Origin: Gari tellinella
Taxonomy: Eukaryota; Mollusca; Bivalvia; Cardiida; Psammobiidae
Reading direction: 5' to 3'
NCBI GenBank assembly: GCA_922989275.2
Contig: OV277868.1
Location: 14,008,291 to 14,072,290, forward strand
DNA length: 64,000 nucleotides
Every line of letters begins with the position of its first letter. Positions within the stretch are counted from its first letter, which is position 1. Of this stretch, positions 32,439 through 45,265 are shown piece by piece. A program made the position numbers and the translations under genes. A model generated the notes under the pieces. That model did not search any database, was not told where the DNA came from, and saw only the letters and a program-made list of their open reading frames with translations.

Positions 32439-35352
32439 CACGAATACTTTAAATGATGAAAATAGTACAGAAACTAAAATTATTTTCGATGAAAATAAAT
32501 CAACTGAATTTCTAAACTTGTTATCTTCCAAAAACAATGAACTCGTCTTAATTCATGAAAAGATAAATACGTCCCCAGTTGATACAGTTTTGGACGATTT
32601 CGTTACTTTCTTTACTGATAGTGCATCGACTATTTTTTCAAAAACTTTTACAAAATCAAAATCACATTCCACAGATAACAAATGGTTTGACGAAAACTGC
32701 TATCATGCTAAACGAGCTTTTAAACAAACACGAAATATTTTTTGTAGAAATAAAAATGGCGAGAATAGAGTTGCCTTTGTAAATGCCCGTACTAAATACA
32801 ATAGAACGAAAAGAAAAGCAAAAATGAATTATAAGCGAAAACAGGGGATGGAACTTAGTAATATGGCGAAACGGCAGCCTAGAACATTTTGGCAATCAAT
32901 AAGAAAAACTTATAAAAAAGACACCCCAATCTACAAATTTAAAAGAGGAAGATTTAGTTAAACATTTCAAAGATTATATGAAATACAGGAAAATTATACG
33001 GGCGATGGGATTACAGATAACCCAGATACAGCAGATACAGAGCTTGATGCAGAATTCACAGAAATTGAGTTGCAGAAAGCTGTTTTTCAACAAAAGAATA
33101 ATAAAGCTACAGGCCCAGATAAAATAAGTGCAGAAATAATTAAGGTTTCCTACGAGATAATATCACCATTATTACTTGAATATTACAATAAACTTTTCTT
33201 AAACGCAGAATATCCCGACAGATGGGGTGAGGGGATCATTGTGCCTATATTTAAAGGTGGCGATGCTGACATCCCATGTAATTAGTAATATTCTAGCAAA
33301 AGTTTATTCACAGCTCCTACTTAATAGATTAAATACATGGACAGAAAAGTATGATAAAATTACAAAATGCCAGTTTGGGTTCCAAAAGCATAAAAGCACC
33401 GTTGATTGTATTTTCGTCTTCCATTCAATAATTACAAAGGCATTATCCATGGGTAAAAAAGTTTATGCAGCATTTTTAGACTACAAACAATGTTTTGATC
33501 GTATAAATAGATCCTTTATGTTTAAAAAATCATTAGCGCAAAGGTTAGTGGAAAATTTGTAAAAGCAATAAAATCTATGTACATGTCGGTTAGAGCTTGT
33601 ATAAAACACAACGAAGGAATGTCAACAGAGTGGGTGCACTTAAATTCAGGGGTAAAACAAGGGAACCCAGCTCACCGATAATTTTTATGATGTTTGTAAA
33701 TGATATTGTTGAAAGTATAAACACAGATATAGAAGATATATTTTCGATTGAAGATCTAAAGTCATTCATTCTAATGTTTGCAGATGACCAAGTATTGTTC
33801 AGTTCTTCAGCCCAATCCCTCCAATCAATGTTAAATGATGTACAAAAATATTGTGATACTTGGGGTTTAACTATTAATATAAATAAAACAAAAGTTATGA
33901 TATTTGAAAAAGGATCTCGCCCTTCGTCACATAAATTTTACTTAAAAGGACAGGAAATAGAATTAGTTGAATCTTTTAGATATTTAGGTGTATACTTTTT
34001 TAAAAATGCCAACTGGTATAGGACGCAAAAATGTATAGCAGAACATGCCTTGTACAAACTATTTTTAATTTACAATACTACGGAATTACCTACCTCAGAG
34101 AAAAACAAACTATTCAATGCTCTCGTTGCTCCAGTACTTAATTATAGTTCTGAGGTGTGGTGTTCTCACAATGGTAAAAATGTAGAAATTGTTCATACGA
34201 AATTCTGCAGAAAAGTTCTGGACGTTATCCAATGCACATTATGCGAATTCTACATATAATAAAATACTGGTTAAAAATAATTAAATTGGGAGAAAACCTC
34301 TTAGTTAAACGTGTTTACAATATGTTACGATTGGATACTGACAATGGTATAAATTATGGAGGGTTAAATTGGGCATATCAACTTAAAAACGTTTTAGAAA
34401 CTCATGGTTTACTTTATATTTGGTTAGAGCAAGATCTATTAAACATAAATTTTCTTCAAATAGAACAGAGAATAATTGATATGTATAAACAAAAATGGTA
34501 TTCAGAAATAAATAACTCACCGAGACTAACATCATACTCAGGATTCAAACATGATATGGTTTTTGAAAATTATCTTGATAAAATACACGAAAAGAAATAT
34601 AGAATAGCATTAACAAGGCTTAGAATACCGTCACATCAATTAAGGATCGAAATAGGTCGATTTGAAAATTTACCAAGACAGGAAAGAAAATGTATGTATT
34701 GTAACATGACTATTGTAGAGAATGAGTACCATTTTACCCTAGTTTGTCCTTTTTACAATGACTTGAGAAAAAAGTACTTAAAACCCAGATATTGTAGATG
34801 GCCAACTTTAACAAAATTTAATCAATTGATGGAAAGTAAAAGCAGAAATACTCTTTTTAATTTATCAAAATATGTCTATTTTGCAAATAGATTAAGGGAA
34901 TAACTATTATGTTGTATGTACATTAATATGTTTCCATATACATTGTGTACACATCTTTTAGATCCATTTCATCTTAGTTATGTTTAGAGAATATAGTAAA
35001 TAGTGTAGTGCCAGATCGGACGACTATGGCAGTCGTCTGGTCTGGATGTGCACTATTTGCTACCAGTTGTTTCACTATTGAAATGTTTGACAAGAAAGAA
35101 AATAGCCAACACGTATTCAAAAAGCCTATTGAAATGCAAACTGATTTGAAATGAGATAAATATTTAACATTTGAATGACGGTTACATGAAAGAAATGTTA
35201 ATTGTTTATATTATACTGCCTTACTCCAGTATACGGTATTGCAGTGATATATTGCTTCTCTGTAAATATGTTCATCTTGTTTTGCCTTCAAGTGGCAAGA
35301 AACATTGTAAAAATGTTTGAGCCAATAAAATTTTGTTATGTTATGTTGTTGT
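32439..35352 (+). mobile_element. LINE (I/Nimb-like?), 5'-truncated, nested in the GCTCACCTG element
   Basis: Plus-strand frames run in order: a Lys-rich linker after the missing endonuclease (32439-32961), RT fingers NKATGPDKISAEIIK (33100), QFGFQKHKSTVDCIF (33370), AFLDYKQCFDRI (motif A near 33472), FMMFVNDIVESI and FADDQVLFSSS (motif C near 33777-33800), GLTININKTKVMIFEKG, and a C-terminal zf-RVT-like CMYCNMTIVENEYHFTLVC near 34690-34750. Four frame breaks and a premature stop at 33285 inactivate it. The 3' UTR has a hairpin (CAGATCGGACGACTATGGCA region, 35010-35045) and ends in TTATGTTATG repeats near 35340. Confidence 0.8.
35010..35047 (+). other. Hairpin in LINE 3' UTR
   Basis: CCAGATCGGACGACTA and TAGTCGTC-like inverse bases (TGGCAGTCGTCTGGTCTGG) form a stem of roughly 12-14 bp with a short loop. 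Hairpins near LINE 3' ends can serve RT recognition of the template RNA; that role is inferred here only from position. Confidence 0.45.
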
Positions 35353-36406
35353 TATATACTTTGTGTGCAAATATAATCAAAATCCACTGAAACTGTGGTT
35401 GCAAAAGTGTTTACGCTGTTAGAAATGGCACTTTCAGCTATTCAAGGGCAGATAACGTTTAACCTATTGGTCTAATTTCAACCATAATCACACTTATTCA
35501 AACTCTTATGGTAATATACAGTCTGAGGAAGTTTGAAAAAGACGATAAAAATTGTGGGCGCTAGAGTGTAAAAAACGTTAAATATGGAATTTTCAGCAAT
35601 TCAAAGGTAGATAACTCCTGACCGATTCGTCCAATTTCAACCATGATCGAACTCATCTGAACTCTTATGATCATATACAATCTGAGCAAGTTTAAGAAAG
35701 ATTAGATAAATATTGTGACCGCTAGAGTGTAAGCAACCTTAAATATGGCATTTTCAGCAATTCAAGGGTAGATAACTCAGGATATTTAAGTCTGATTTCA
35801 TCCATAATCAAACTCATCCGAACTCTTATAGTCATACACAATCTGAGCAAGTTTTAGATAGATTGGAATTAAATTGTGGCCTCTAGACAGCAATTCAAAG
35901 ATAGATAACTCTTGATCTATTAGTTCGAATTCAACCATAATTAAACTCATACGAGCTCTTATGGTAATATACAATCTGAGCAAGTTAAAGAAAGATCGGA
36001 TAAATATTGTTGCCTCTAGAGTGTAAACACTGTTAAATGTGGCATTTTTAGCAATTCAAAGGTAGAGAACTCCGAACTCTTATAGTAATATACAATCTGA
36101 GCAAGTCTGAGAAAAATTGAATAAATAGTGTGGCCTCTAGAGTGTAAACACTGTAAAATATGGCATTTTCAGCAATTCAAAGGTATATAACTCCTGACCT
36201 ATTTGTCAGATTTCAACCATAATCGAACTCATTCGAACTATTATAGTAATATACAATCTGAGCAAGTTTGAGAAAGCTTGAATAAATATTGTGGCCTCTA
36301 GAGTGTAAACACTAAAATTGTTGACGACGGACGACGGACGCCAGACGCCGGACATTCAAGGATTGCAAAAGCTCACCCTGAGCTAGCTCAGGTGAACTGA
36401 AAATAC

Positions 36407-39400
36407 TATCTGAACGTTCCTGAACCAACTGAAACGCCATAGGAACGTTCCTGAACCATCTTAAATGTTACCAGAACGTTCCTGAACCATCCGGAACGCA
36501 ATAGGAACGTTTCGAACCATGGGAAAAGCCACCGGAACGTATCTTAAACATATTGGAACGTTTCTGAACCATCGGAGATACCTATAGGGAACTTCCTTGA
36601 ACCTTCCGAAATGCAATCTAAACGTTCTTGAACTATTTGAAATGCCATCGGAACGTTCCTAAACCATCTTAACACCACAGGGAACGTTCGTTTACCATAT
36701 GAACCGCCATCGAAACCGTAACATTCCCGAACCATCTGAATCGCCATTGGAATGTTCCTGAAGTATCTGAAACGCCGTCGGAACATTCCTGAACCATGCG
36801 GCACGCCATCGGAACGTATCTTAACCATATTGAAACGTTTCTGAACCTTCGGAGGCACCTAAGGAACGTTCAGGAAAAATTGCTACCTGAACCATCTGAA
36901 ATGCCATCGGAACACTCATGACTCATATGAAACGTGATCAGGACGATCCTGAACCATCTGAAACGCCACCAGAACGTTCCTGAACCATCTGAAACGCCAC
37001 CGGAATGTTCCTGAATCATCTGAAACACCATCGGGACGTTCCTGAATCATCTGAACCGCCTTGGGAACGTTCCTGAACCATATGAAACGCCATAGGAACG
37101 TTCTTGAACCATCTTAATATATGCAACCAGAACGTTCCTGAACCATGTGAAACACCATCGGGACGATCCTGTACCATCTGGAACGCCACCGGAACGTTCC
37201 TAAACCATCTGAAATGCCATCGGAACCTCCATGAACCATCTGAAACGCATTCAGGACGATCCTGAACCATTTCAAACGCCAATAGAACGTTCCTGAACTA
37301 TCCGAAACGCCATTGGAACGTAAATTAGCCATCTCGGATCGTTTCCGAACCATCGGAGACACCAAGGGAACCTTCATGAACCTTCCGAAATGCTATCGGA
37401 ACGCTTCGAACCATGGGAAATGCCACCGGAACGTATCTTAAACATATTGGAACGTTTCTGAACCATCGGAGACACCTAGGGAACTTTCATGAACCTTCCG
37501 AAATGCAATCTAAACGTTCTTGAACTATTTGAAATGCCATCGGAACGTTCCTAAACCATCTTAACACCACAGGGAACGTTCGTTTACCATATGAACCGCC
37601 ATCGAAACCGTAACATTCCCGAACCATCTGAATCGCCATTGGAATGTTCCTGAAGTATCTGAAACGCCGTCGGAACATTCCTGAACCATGCGGCACGCCA
37701 TCGGAACGTATCTTAACCATATTGAAACGTTTCTGAACCTTCGGAGGCACCTAAGGAACGTTCAGGAAAAATTGCTACCTGAACCATCTGAAATGCCATC
37801 GGAACACTCATGACTCATATGAAACGTGATCAGGACGATCCTGAACCATCTGAAACGCCACCAGAACGTTCCTGAACCATCTGAAACGCCACCGGAATGT
37901 TCCTGAATCATCTGAAACACCATCGGGACGTTCCTGAATCATCTGAACCGCCTTGGGAACGTTCCTGAACCATATGAAACGCCATAGGAACGTTCTTGAA
38001 CCATCTTAATATATGCAACCAGAACGTTCCTGAACCATGTGAAACACCATCGGGACGATCCTGTACCATCTGGAACGCCACCGGAACGTTCCTAAACCAT
38101 CTGAAATGCCATCGGAACCTCCATGAACCATCTGAAACGCATTCAGGACGATCCTGAACCATTTCAAACGCCAATAGAACGTTCCTGAACTATCCGAAAC
38201 GCCATTGGAACGTAAATTAGCCATCTCGGATCGTTTCCGAACCATCGGAGACACCAAGGGAACCTTCATGAACCTTCCGAAATGCTATCGGAACGCTTCG
38301 AACCATGGGAAATGCCACCGGAACGTATCTTAAACATATTGGAACGTTTCTGAACCATCGGAGACACCTAGGGAACTTTCATGAACCTTCCGAAATGCAA
38401 TCTAAACGTTCTTGAACTATTTGAAATGCCATCGGAACGTTCCTAAACCATCTTAACACCACAGGGAACGTTCGTTTACCATATGAACCGCCATCGAAAC
38501 CGTAACATTCCCGAACCATCTGAATCGCCATTGGAATGTTCCTGAAGTATCTGAAACGCCGTCGGAACATTCCTGAACCATGCGGCACGCCATCGGAACG
38601 TATCTTAACCATATTGAAACGTTTCTGAACCTTCGGAGGCACCTAAGGAACGTTCAGGAAAAATTGCTACCTGAACCATCTGAAATGCCATCGGAACACT
38701 CATGACTCATATGAAACGTGATCAGGACGATCCTGAACCATCTGAAACGCCACCAGAACGTTCCTGAACCATCTGAAACGCCACCGGAATGTTCCTGAAT
38801 CATCTGAAACACCATCGGGACGTTCCTGAATCATCTGAACCGCCTTGGGAACGTTCCTGAACCATATGAAACGCCATAGGAACGTTCTTGAACCATCTTA
38901 ATATATGCAACCAGAACGTTCCTGAACCATGTGAAACACCATCGGGACGATCCTGTACCATCTGGAACGCCACCGGAACGTTCCTAAACCATCTGAAATG
39001 CCATCGGAACCTCCATGAACCATCTGAAACGCATTCAGGACGATCCTGAACCATTTCAAACGCCAATAGAACGTTCCTGAACTATCCGAAACGCCATTGG
39101 AACGTAAATTAGCCATCTCGGATCGTTTCCGAACCATCGGAGACACCAAGGGAACCTTCATGAACCTTCCGAAATGCTATCGGAACGCTTCGAACCATGG
39201 GAAATGCCACCGGAACGTATCTTAAACATATTGGAACGTTTCTGAACCATCGGAGACACCTAGGGAACTTTCATGAACCTTCCGAAATGCAATCTAAACG
39301 TTCTTGAACTATTTGAAATGCCATCGGAACGTTCCTAAACCATCTTAACACCACAGGGAACGTTCGTTTACCATATGAACCGCCATCGAAACCGTAACAT

Positions 39401-41990
39401 TCCCGAACCATCTGAATCGCCATTGGAATGTTCCTGAAGTATCTGAAACGCCGTCGGAACATTCCTGAACCATGCGGCACGCCATCGGAACGTATCTTAA
39501 CCATATTGAAACGTTTCTGAACCTTCGGAGGCACCTAAGGAACGTTCAGGAAAAATTGCTACCTGAACCATCTGAAATGCCATCGGAACACTCATGACTC
39601 ATATGAAACGTGATCAGGACGATCCTGAACCATCTGAAACGCCACCAGAACGTTCCTGAACCATCTGAAACGCCACCGGAATGTTCCTGAATCATCTGAA
39701 ACACCATCGGGACGTTCCTGAATCATCTGAACCGCCTTGGGAACGTTCCTGAACCATATGAAACGCCATAGGAACGTTCTTGAACCATCTTAATATATGC
39801 AACCAGAACGTTCCTGAACCATGTGAAACACCATCGGGACGATACTGTACCATCTGGAACGCCACCGGAACGTTCCTAAACCATCTGAAATGCCATCGGA
39901 ACCTCCATGAACCATCTGAAACGCATTCAGGACGATCCTGAACCATTTCAAACGCCAATAGAACGTTCCTGAACTATCCGAAACGCCATTGGAACGTAAA
40001 TTAGCCATCTCGGATCGTTTCCGAACCATCGGAGACACCAAGGGAACCTTCATGAACCTTCCGAAATGCTATCGGAACGCTTCGAACCATGGGAAATGCC
40101 ACCGGAACGTATCTTAAACATATTGGAACGTTTCTGAACCATCGGAGACACCTAGGGAACTTTCATGAACCTTCCGAAATGCAATCTAAACGTTCTTGAA
40201 CTATTTGAAATGCCATCGGAACGTTCCTAAACCATCTTAACACCACAGGGAACGTTCGTTTACCATATGAACCGCCATCGAAACCGTAACATTCCCGAAC
40301 CATCTGAATCGCCATTGGAATGTTCCTGAAGTATCTGAAACGCCGTCGGAACATTCCTGAACCATGCGCCACGCCATCGGAACGTATCTTAACCATATTG
40401 AAACGTTTCTGAACCTTCGGAGGCACCTAAGGAACGTTCAGGAAAAATTGCTACCTGAACCATCTGAAATGCCATCGGAACACTCATGACTCATATGAAA
40501 CGTGATCAGGACGATCCTGAACCATCTGAAACGCCACCAGAACGTTCCTGAACCATCTGAAACGCCACCGGAATGTTCCTGAATCATCTGAAACACCATC
40601 GGGACGTTCCTGAATCATCTGAACCGCCTTGGGAACGTTCCTGAACCATATGAAACGCCATAGGAACGTTCTTGAACCATCTTAATATATGCAACCAGAA
40701 CGTTCCTGAACCATGTGAAACACCATCGGGACGATCCTGTACCATCTGGAACGCCACCGGAACGTTCCTAAACCATCTGAAATGCCATCGGAACCTCCAT
40801 GAACCATCTGAAACGCATTCAGGACGATCCTGAACCATTTCAAACGCCAATAGAACGTTCCTGAACTATCCGAAACGCCATTGGAACGTAAATTAGCCAT
40901 CTCGGATCGTTTCCGAACCATCGGAGACACCAAGGGAACCTTCATGAACCTTCCGAAATGCTATCGGAACGCTTCGAACCATGGGAAATGCCACCGGAAC
41001 GTATCTTAAACATATTGGAACGTTTCTGAACCATCGGAGACACCTAGGGAACTTTCATGAACCTTCCGAAATGCAATCTAAACGTTCTTGAACTATTTGA
41101 AATGCCATCGGAACGTTCCTTAACCATCTAAAACACCACAAGGGAACGTTCGTTTACCATATGAACCGCCATCGGAACGTGACTGAACCATGGGAAACAC
41201 CACCGGAACGTATCTCAACCATCTTGGAACGTTTCTGGACCATCGGAGATACATATACCTAGGAAACGTTTCTGAACTATCCGAAACGCTACCGGAATGA
41301 TCCTAAACCATATAAATGCCATCGGAACGTTCGTTAACCATCTGAAACGCCATAATGACGATCATGAACCATCTGAAACCCCACCAGAACGTTGCTGAAC
41401 CATCTGAAACGCCATCGGAACTTTCCTGAACCATCTGAATCGCCTAGGGAACGTGCCTGAACCATCTGAAATGCCACCGGATATTCCATTACCATCTGAA
41501 TTGCCATCGAAACGTTCCTGAACCATATGAAACGCCATCGGAACGTTCATGAACCATCTGAAATGCCACCGGAACGTTCCTGAACCATCCGAAACGCCAT
41601 CGGAACGATCTTAAACCATCGGAAACGCAAATGAAACGTTCCTGAACCATGGGAAACGCCATCGGAACGTAGCTTAACCATATTGAAACGTTTCTGAACC
41701 ATCGGAGAAACATACGAAACGTTCCTAAACCATCTGAAACGCCACCGGAACATTCATTAAGAATGTGAAACGCAACCGGAATGTACCTGCACCATCTGAA
41801 ACGCCGTCGGGACGAACCTGAACCATCGGAACGTTCCTGAACCATCTGAAACGCCTCTGGAACGTTCCTTAACCATCTGAAACGCAATATGAACGTTCCT
41901 GAACCAGTTTAAATGCCATATGAACGTTCCTGAACTATCCAAAATGTCACCGGATCGTTCCTGAACCATTGGGAACGCCACCGGAATGTA
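36407..41990. repeat. 31-bp minisatellite, block 5
   Basis: About 180 units in the same orientation. The central part (36500-41173) is organised as near-identical 892-bp tandem copies, unlike every other block, where neighbouring units differ widely. The right edge, GGAATGTA at 41983-41990, abuts a TIR transposon, and the array resumes after it with ATCTTAACAATCTTGG. Together these re-create the common variant GTATCTTAACCATCTTGG. Confidence 0.95.
36500..41173. repeat. 892-bp higher-order tandem repeat, ~5.2 copies
   Basis: Landmarks recur exactly 892 bp apart: the minus-strand start at 36858 recurs at 37750, 38642, 39534 and 40426. Copies from about 36600 on are almost identical. I could see only two substitutions among four copies: C to A at 39844 and G to C at 40369. 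The first ~100 bp of copy 1 and the end after 41100 are more diverged. Each copy holds about 29 of the 31-bp units. This is a recent amplification, or possibly an assembly duplication. Minus-strand frames of 87-104 aa recur with it but are repeat artefacts. Confidence 0.93.
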
Positions 41991-42250
41991 CCGTATAAGT
42001 TGTTTTTTTCGCGAGAAGGAAATTTTCGCTATTTTCGCGTGTGTATCAAACTGGCGTTAATCTAATCCGCCAAATAGTCTTTCTCTAGGCCTATTTCATT
42101 TTCGGCAGCAAAGTCCACTCGAGGCAGTTTGTAGTCTAAAAATCTGTTTACTCTGTTTTATGTAGAAATATTAGTACAATGTATCAATACATTGCCTGAC
42201 AGTCTATGTCTAGATTAATCACGATGCTATTCTGTGCTGGACCAGAATTA

Positions 42251-43430
42251 AACAGGAGGGCCTGAAGGCCCTGATATCGCTCACCTGTTGTACTGAAGCC
42301 TGGTAGCTTAACCTTTCTGTTTCACTCATTTTAATGTAAATCCATTCAAATTTGTAGCATAGCATGTAAACAATTTTGAAATACAACCTCATTCTTCTAG
42401 TATAGTAGAGTACATCAAGGGCATATAACTAGAGCCTAAACAATACTGAAATGAAGCCTTTTCTAGCATTTCAAAGTATATCAAGGGCAGATAACTATTG
42501 TCACAATGATTAGATTTCAACAATAAGTGCACTCCTTAGAGAACTTATAGCTACATGTATATACTTTGTGTGCAAGTATAATCAAAATCCATTGAAAACT
42601 GTAGTTGCAAGAGTGTAAACGCTGTAAAATATGGTATTCAGCAGTTCAACTGTTGGTCTATTGATCCTATTTCAACCATAATCACACTTTTTCAAACTCT
42701 TATGGTTTTATACAATCAGGCCAAGTTTGAGAAAGCTTGGATAAATATATTGTAGCCTCTTTGAGTGTAAACACCCTTAAATATGGCATTTTTAGCAATT
42801 CAAAGGTTTATAACTCTTGACCTATTGGTCCGATTTCACCCATAATTGAATTCATTTGAACTGTTATAGTAAAATACAATCTGAGCAAGTTTGAGGTAGA
42901 TTGGTAAAAAATTGTGGCCTCTAGAGTATAAACACCCTAAATGTTGGCATTTTCAGCAATTCAAAGGTAGATAAGTCTGATTTCAACCATAATTGAACTC
43001 ATCTGAACTCTTATAGTCATATACAATCTGAACACGTTTTAGATAAATTGGATAAAAAGTGTGGCCTCTAGAGTGTAAACACTGTAAAATATGATATTAT
43101 CAGCAGTTCAAAGGTTGATAACTCTTGATCTATTGATCCTATTTCAACCATAATCGAGCTCATTCGAACTCTTATAGTCATATACAATCTGGCTAAGTTT
43201 TAGAAAGCTTGGATAAATATTGTGGTAGATAACTCTTGACTAATTTGTCCGATTTCAATCATAATCGAAATCATCTGAACTCTTATAGTAATATACAATC
43301 TGAGCAAGTTTAATAAAGATTAGATAAATATTGTAACCTTTAGAGTGTAAACACTAAAATTGTTGACGACGCACGACGGACATTCAAGTATTGCAAAAGC
43401 TCACCCTTAGCTAGCTCAGGTGAGCTAAAA
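42251..43430. mobile_element. GCTCACCTG-type element, copy 2 (longest)
   Basis: It starts AACAGGAGGGCCTGAAGGCC and TATCGCTCACCTG, and ends GCTCACCCTTAGCTAGCTC plus AGGTGAGCTAAAA. The interior is built from about five ~160-bp degenerate repeats, each with TCAACCATAATCGAACTCAT, TATACAATCTGAGCAAG and GTGGCCTCTAGAGTGTAAAC, then a GACGACGCACGACGGACA run before the end. No ORF. I regard it as a non-autonomous mollusc-type repeat; its mobilisation mechanism is not evident. Confidence 0.8.
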
Positions 43431-43440
43431 ACAAACAAAA

Positions 43441-44385
43441 AACAAGAGCCCCATAGGGCATATTTCGCTCACCTGAGAATAGCTGAAAAAATGGAGATAA
43501 TAATTTATGTCCAGGACTGACTTGGATATGCAACAGACCGGAAGAATTTGAACAAATTATGTAAAGTATATTTAAAAGTGTCACCATACCGAATATAAAA
43601 CCTCTGGCCATATTAGTGTCAGAGAATAAGACGTTTAACTTTTCTCTATATAACTCTATAAAACTGTGACCCCAGGGGCGGAGCCAATTTTGACCTCAGG
43701 GGCATAATTTGAACAAACTAGATTGAGGAGCTGTAGGTGATGCTATGTGTCAAATATCTAAGCCCTGGTCCTTGTAGTTTCAGACAAGAATTTTTTTAAG
43801 TTTTCAATGGAAAAAATCTATTTTTAGCTCCTGTGACCTAGTTATGCAACCGACCAAAACTATTTGAACAATTTTGGTATAAGACATCTAGAAGTGTCAC
43901 CATGCCAAAAATCAAAGCTCTGGCAACATTAGTTTCAGAGAAGACGTCTGAAAATTTCACTATATAACTCACTGTAAATCTGTGACCCCCGGGGCGGGGC
44001 CAATTTCGATCCCAGGGGCATAATTTGAACAAACTTGATAAAGGACCTGTAGATGATGCTATGTGCCAAATATCTAAGCTCTGGCCCTTGCAGTTTTTGA
44101 CAAGAAGATTTTTTAAGATTTGCTTATTTTTATACTTTGGTTGCCATGGCAACCAGAGTTCTGCATTATTTTTAATTCTTTGAATTAATTTGAAAGAGCT
44201 TGACTCAAGGAACATTTCTGTAAAGTTTGGTTGAACTCTGTCAAGCGGTATAGGAGGAGATGTCATTTGAAGCAATTGTTAACGACGACGGACGACGCAT
44301 GACGCACGACTAACGACGACGAAAGCCTGACACAGGGCCATCCCAATAGCTCACATTGAGCCTTTGGCTCAGGTGAGCTAAAAAC
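43441..44385. mobile_element. Related GCTCACCTG-type element, subfamily B
   Basis: It starts AACAAGAGCCCCATAGGGCA and TTTCGCTCACCTGAG, and ends TTGAGCCTTTGGCTCAGGTG plus AGCTAAAAAC. Before the end is a GACGACGGACGACGCATGAC run. The interior has two to three degenerate repeats with ACCTAGTTATGCAACCGACC, GTCACCATGCC and CCCCGGGGCGGGGCCAAT. It shares end structure but not interior with copies at 42251, 32238 and 57061. It begins about 10 bp after copy 2, so the two lie head to tail. Confidence 0.8.
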
Positions 44386-45240
44386 ACACAACTTGGTTAA
44401 TTTCAAAAAAACAAAAACACCATTTCTTCGTTCCCGTCTTCTAATTCCGGACGGCATGCTTGTTTACGTAATACAGAGACGACTAAGAAAAACGAATGAA
44501 TGTTTTTGTATTTTAACGAAGCATCAACAGGTACTGTAATCTTTTTCAATTGTGATTACTTTTGAAAATATCGAAGTTTGGGCCTAGATCAGACCTAATG
44601 GAAAACTTGTGGAAAAAACTCATAACCCACGCAACTAGTCTTTAGTTCAATTGATTGCATTTAAAGAGATTTAAAGACGGATGTCAATTTGTCGTGTTGT
44701 TCGGTGCCTCATTTTTACTCAAACTGTTTGCCAATGCCAATCAAGTTGTGAGAGGCAGACACAGGGTTAATCAATTTTACAGTAATGTAATTCACTGGTA
44801 AATGACAGCTCGTCTGCTTGCAATTAAAAGGCAACGTTCTCCATTGTCAACATATGTATATACAGGTAAATCGAGTGTGAAAAGTTTTGGATACTTGAGA
44901 GACATTGATTTACACGGCGTCTCATCTGGATCCAGTGGTGAATTTCTGCCACTTCATTTAATTACAGACGAAAGACGGAAATTGCATCCGATCATATTGT
45001 AAACAAGTGCACCATATACTTTATGAAGGGAAGATAGATATCCGTCGCCGTGAATGTTAAAATAGTTACTTCCCTAAGTTTTGAATGCGCCACTTACGTA
45101 TGAAGATTTATTGACAAGATAAAACCCAAAACGGTAAAACAAAATATGATTTCATATCATAACCAAGAACAATAAATTTTTAATACATGTTTGCGCGAAA
45201 AATATACACGCTAAAAATTCATTTAGGGTAGAAGTTTGCG
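44386..45240. other. Interior of the TIR transposon, no gene recognised
   Basis: The plus-strand frame 44802-45002 (66 aa) has no recognisable domain. GC content and codon pattern do not suggest coding. The right subterminal part has GCGCGAAAAATATACACGC and CGTCTCGCGGAAAAAA, which mirror the left end of the transposon. Confidence 0.4.
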
Positions 45241-45265
45241 TCTCGCGGAAAAAACACTTATACGG

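Larger units (their letters stand above)
32238..36405. mobile_element. GCTCACCTG-type element, copy 1, split by a LINE
   Basis: The left part (32238-32438: CTCGCTCACCTCTTGTACTG, then TTTACCTTTCTGTTTC and GAAGCCATTTCTAGCATTTC) and the right part (about 35353-36405, ending GAGCTAGCTCAGGTGAACT) are the two ends of one element also seen at 42251-43430 and 57061-57983. About 85 bp present in copy 2 is missing where the LINE lies. The interior has ~160-bp internal repeats with GCAATTCAAAGGTAGATAAC and TTGTGGCCTCTAGAGTGTAA. It inserted in the 31-bp array, with TATCTGAA on both sides. No coding capacity. Confidence 0.75.
41991..45265. mobile_element. TIR DNA transposon inserted in the minisatellite
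   Basis: The left end CCGTATAAGTTGTTTTTTTC plus GCGAGA and the right end (inverse of CCGTATAAGTGTTTTTTCCG plus CGAGA) are near-identical terminal inverted repeats of about 25 bp. Subterminal TTTTCGCG/CGCGAAAA words occur on both sides. Removing it restores array sequence. Its interior holds two other repeat elements (42251-43430 and 43441-44385), leaving about 1.1 kb of its own DNA without a recognisable transposase. It is therefore probably non-autonomous. The superfamily is unknown and the target-site duplication is not clear. Confidence 0.75.

Noticed and set aside
36544..40945. Recurring identical 87-104-aa frames every 892 bp, which could look like a tandem gene family
   Set aside because: They are the repeat-derived frames copied with the 892-bp unit; no domain, overlapping in two frames.
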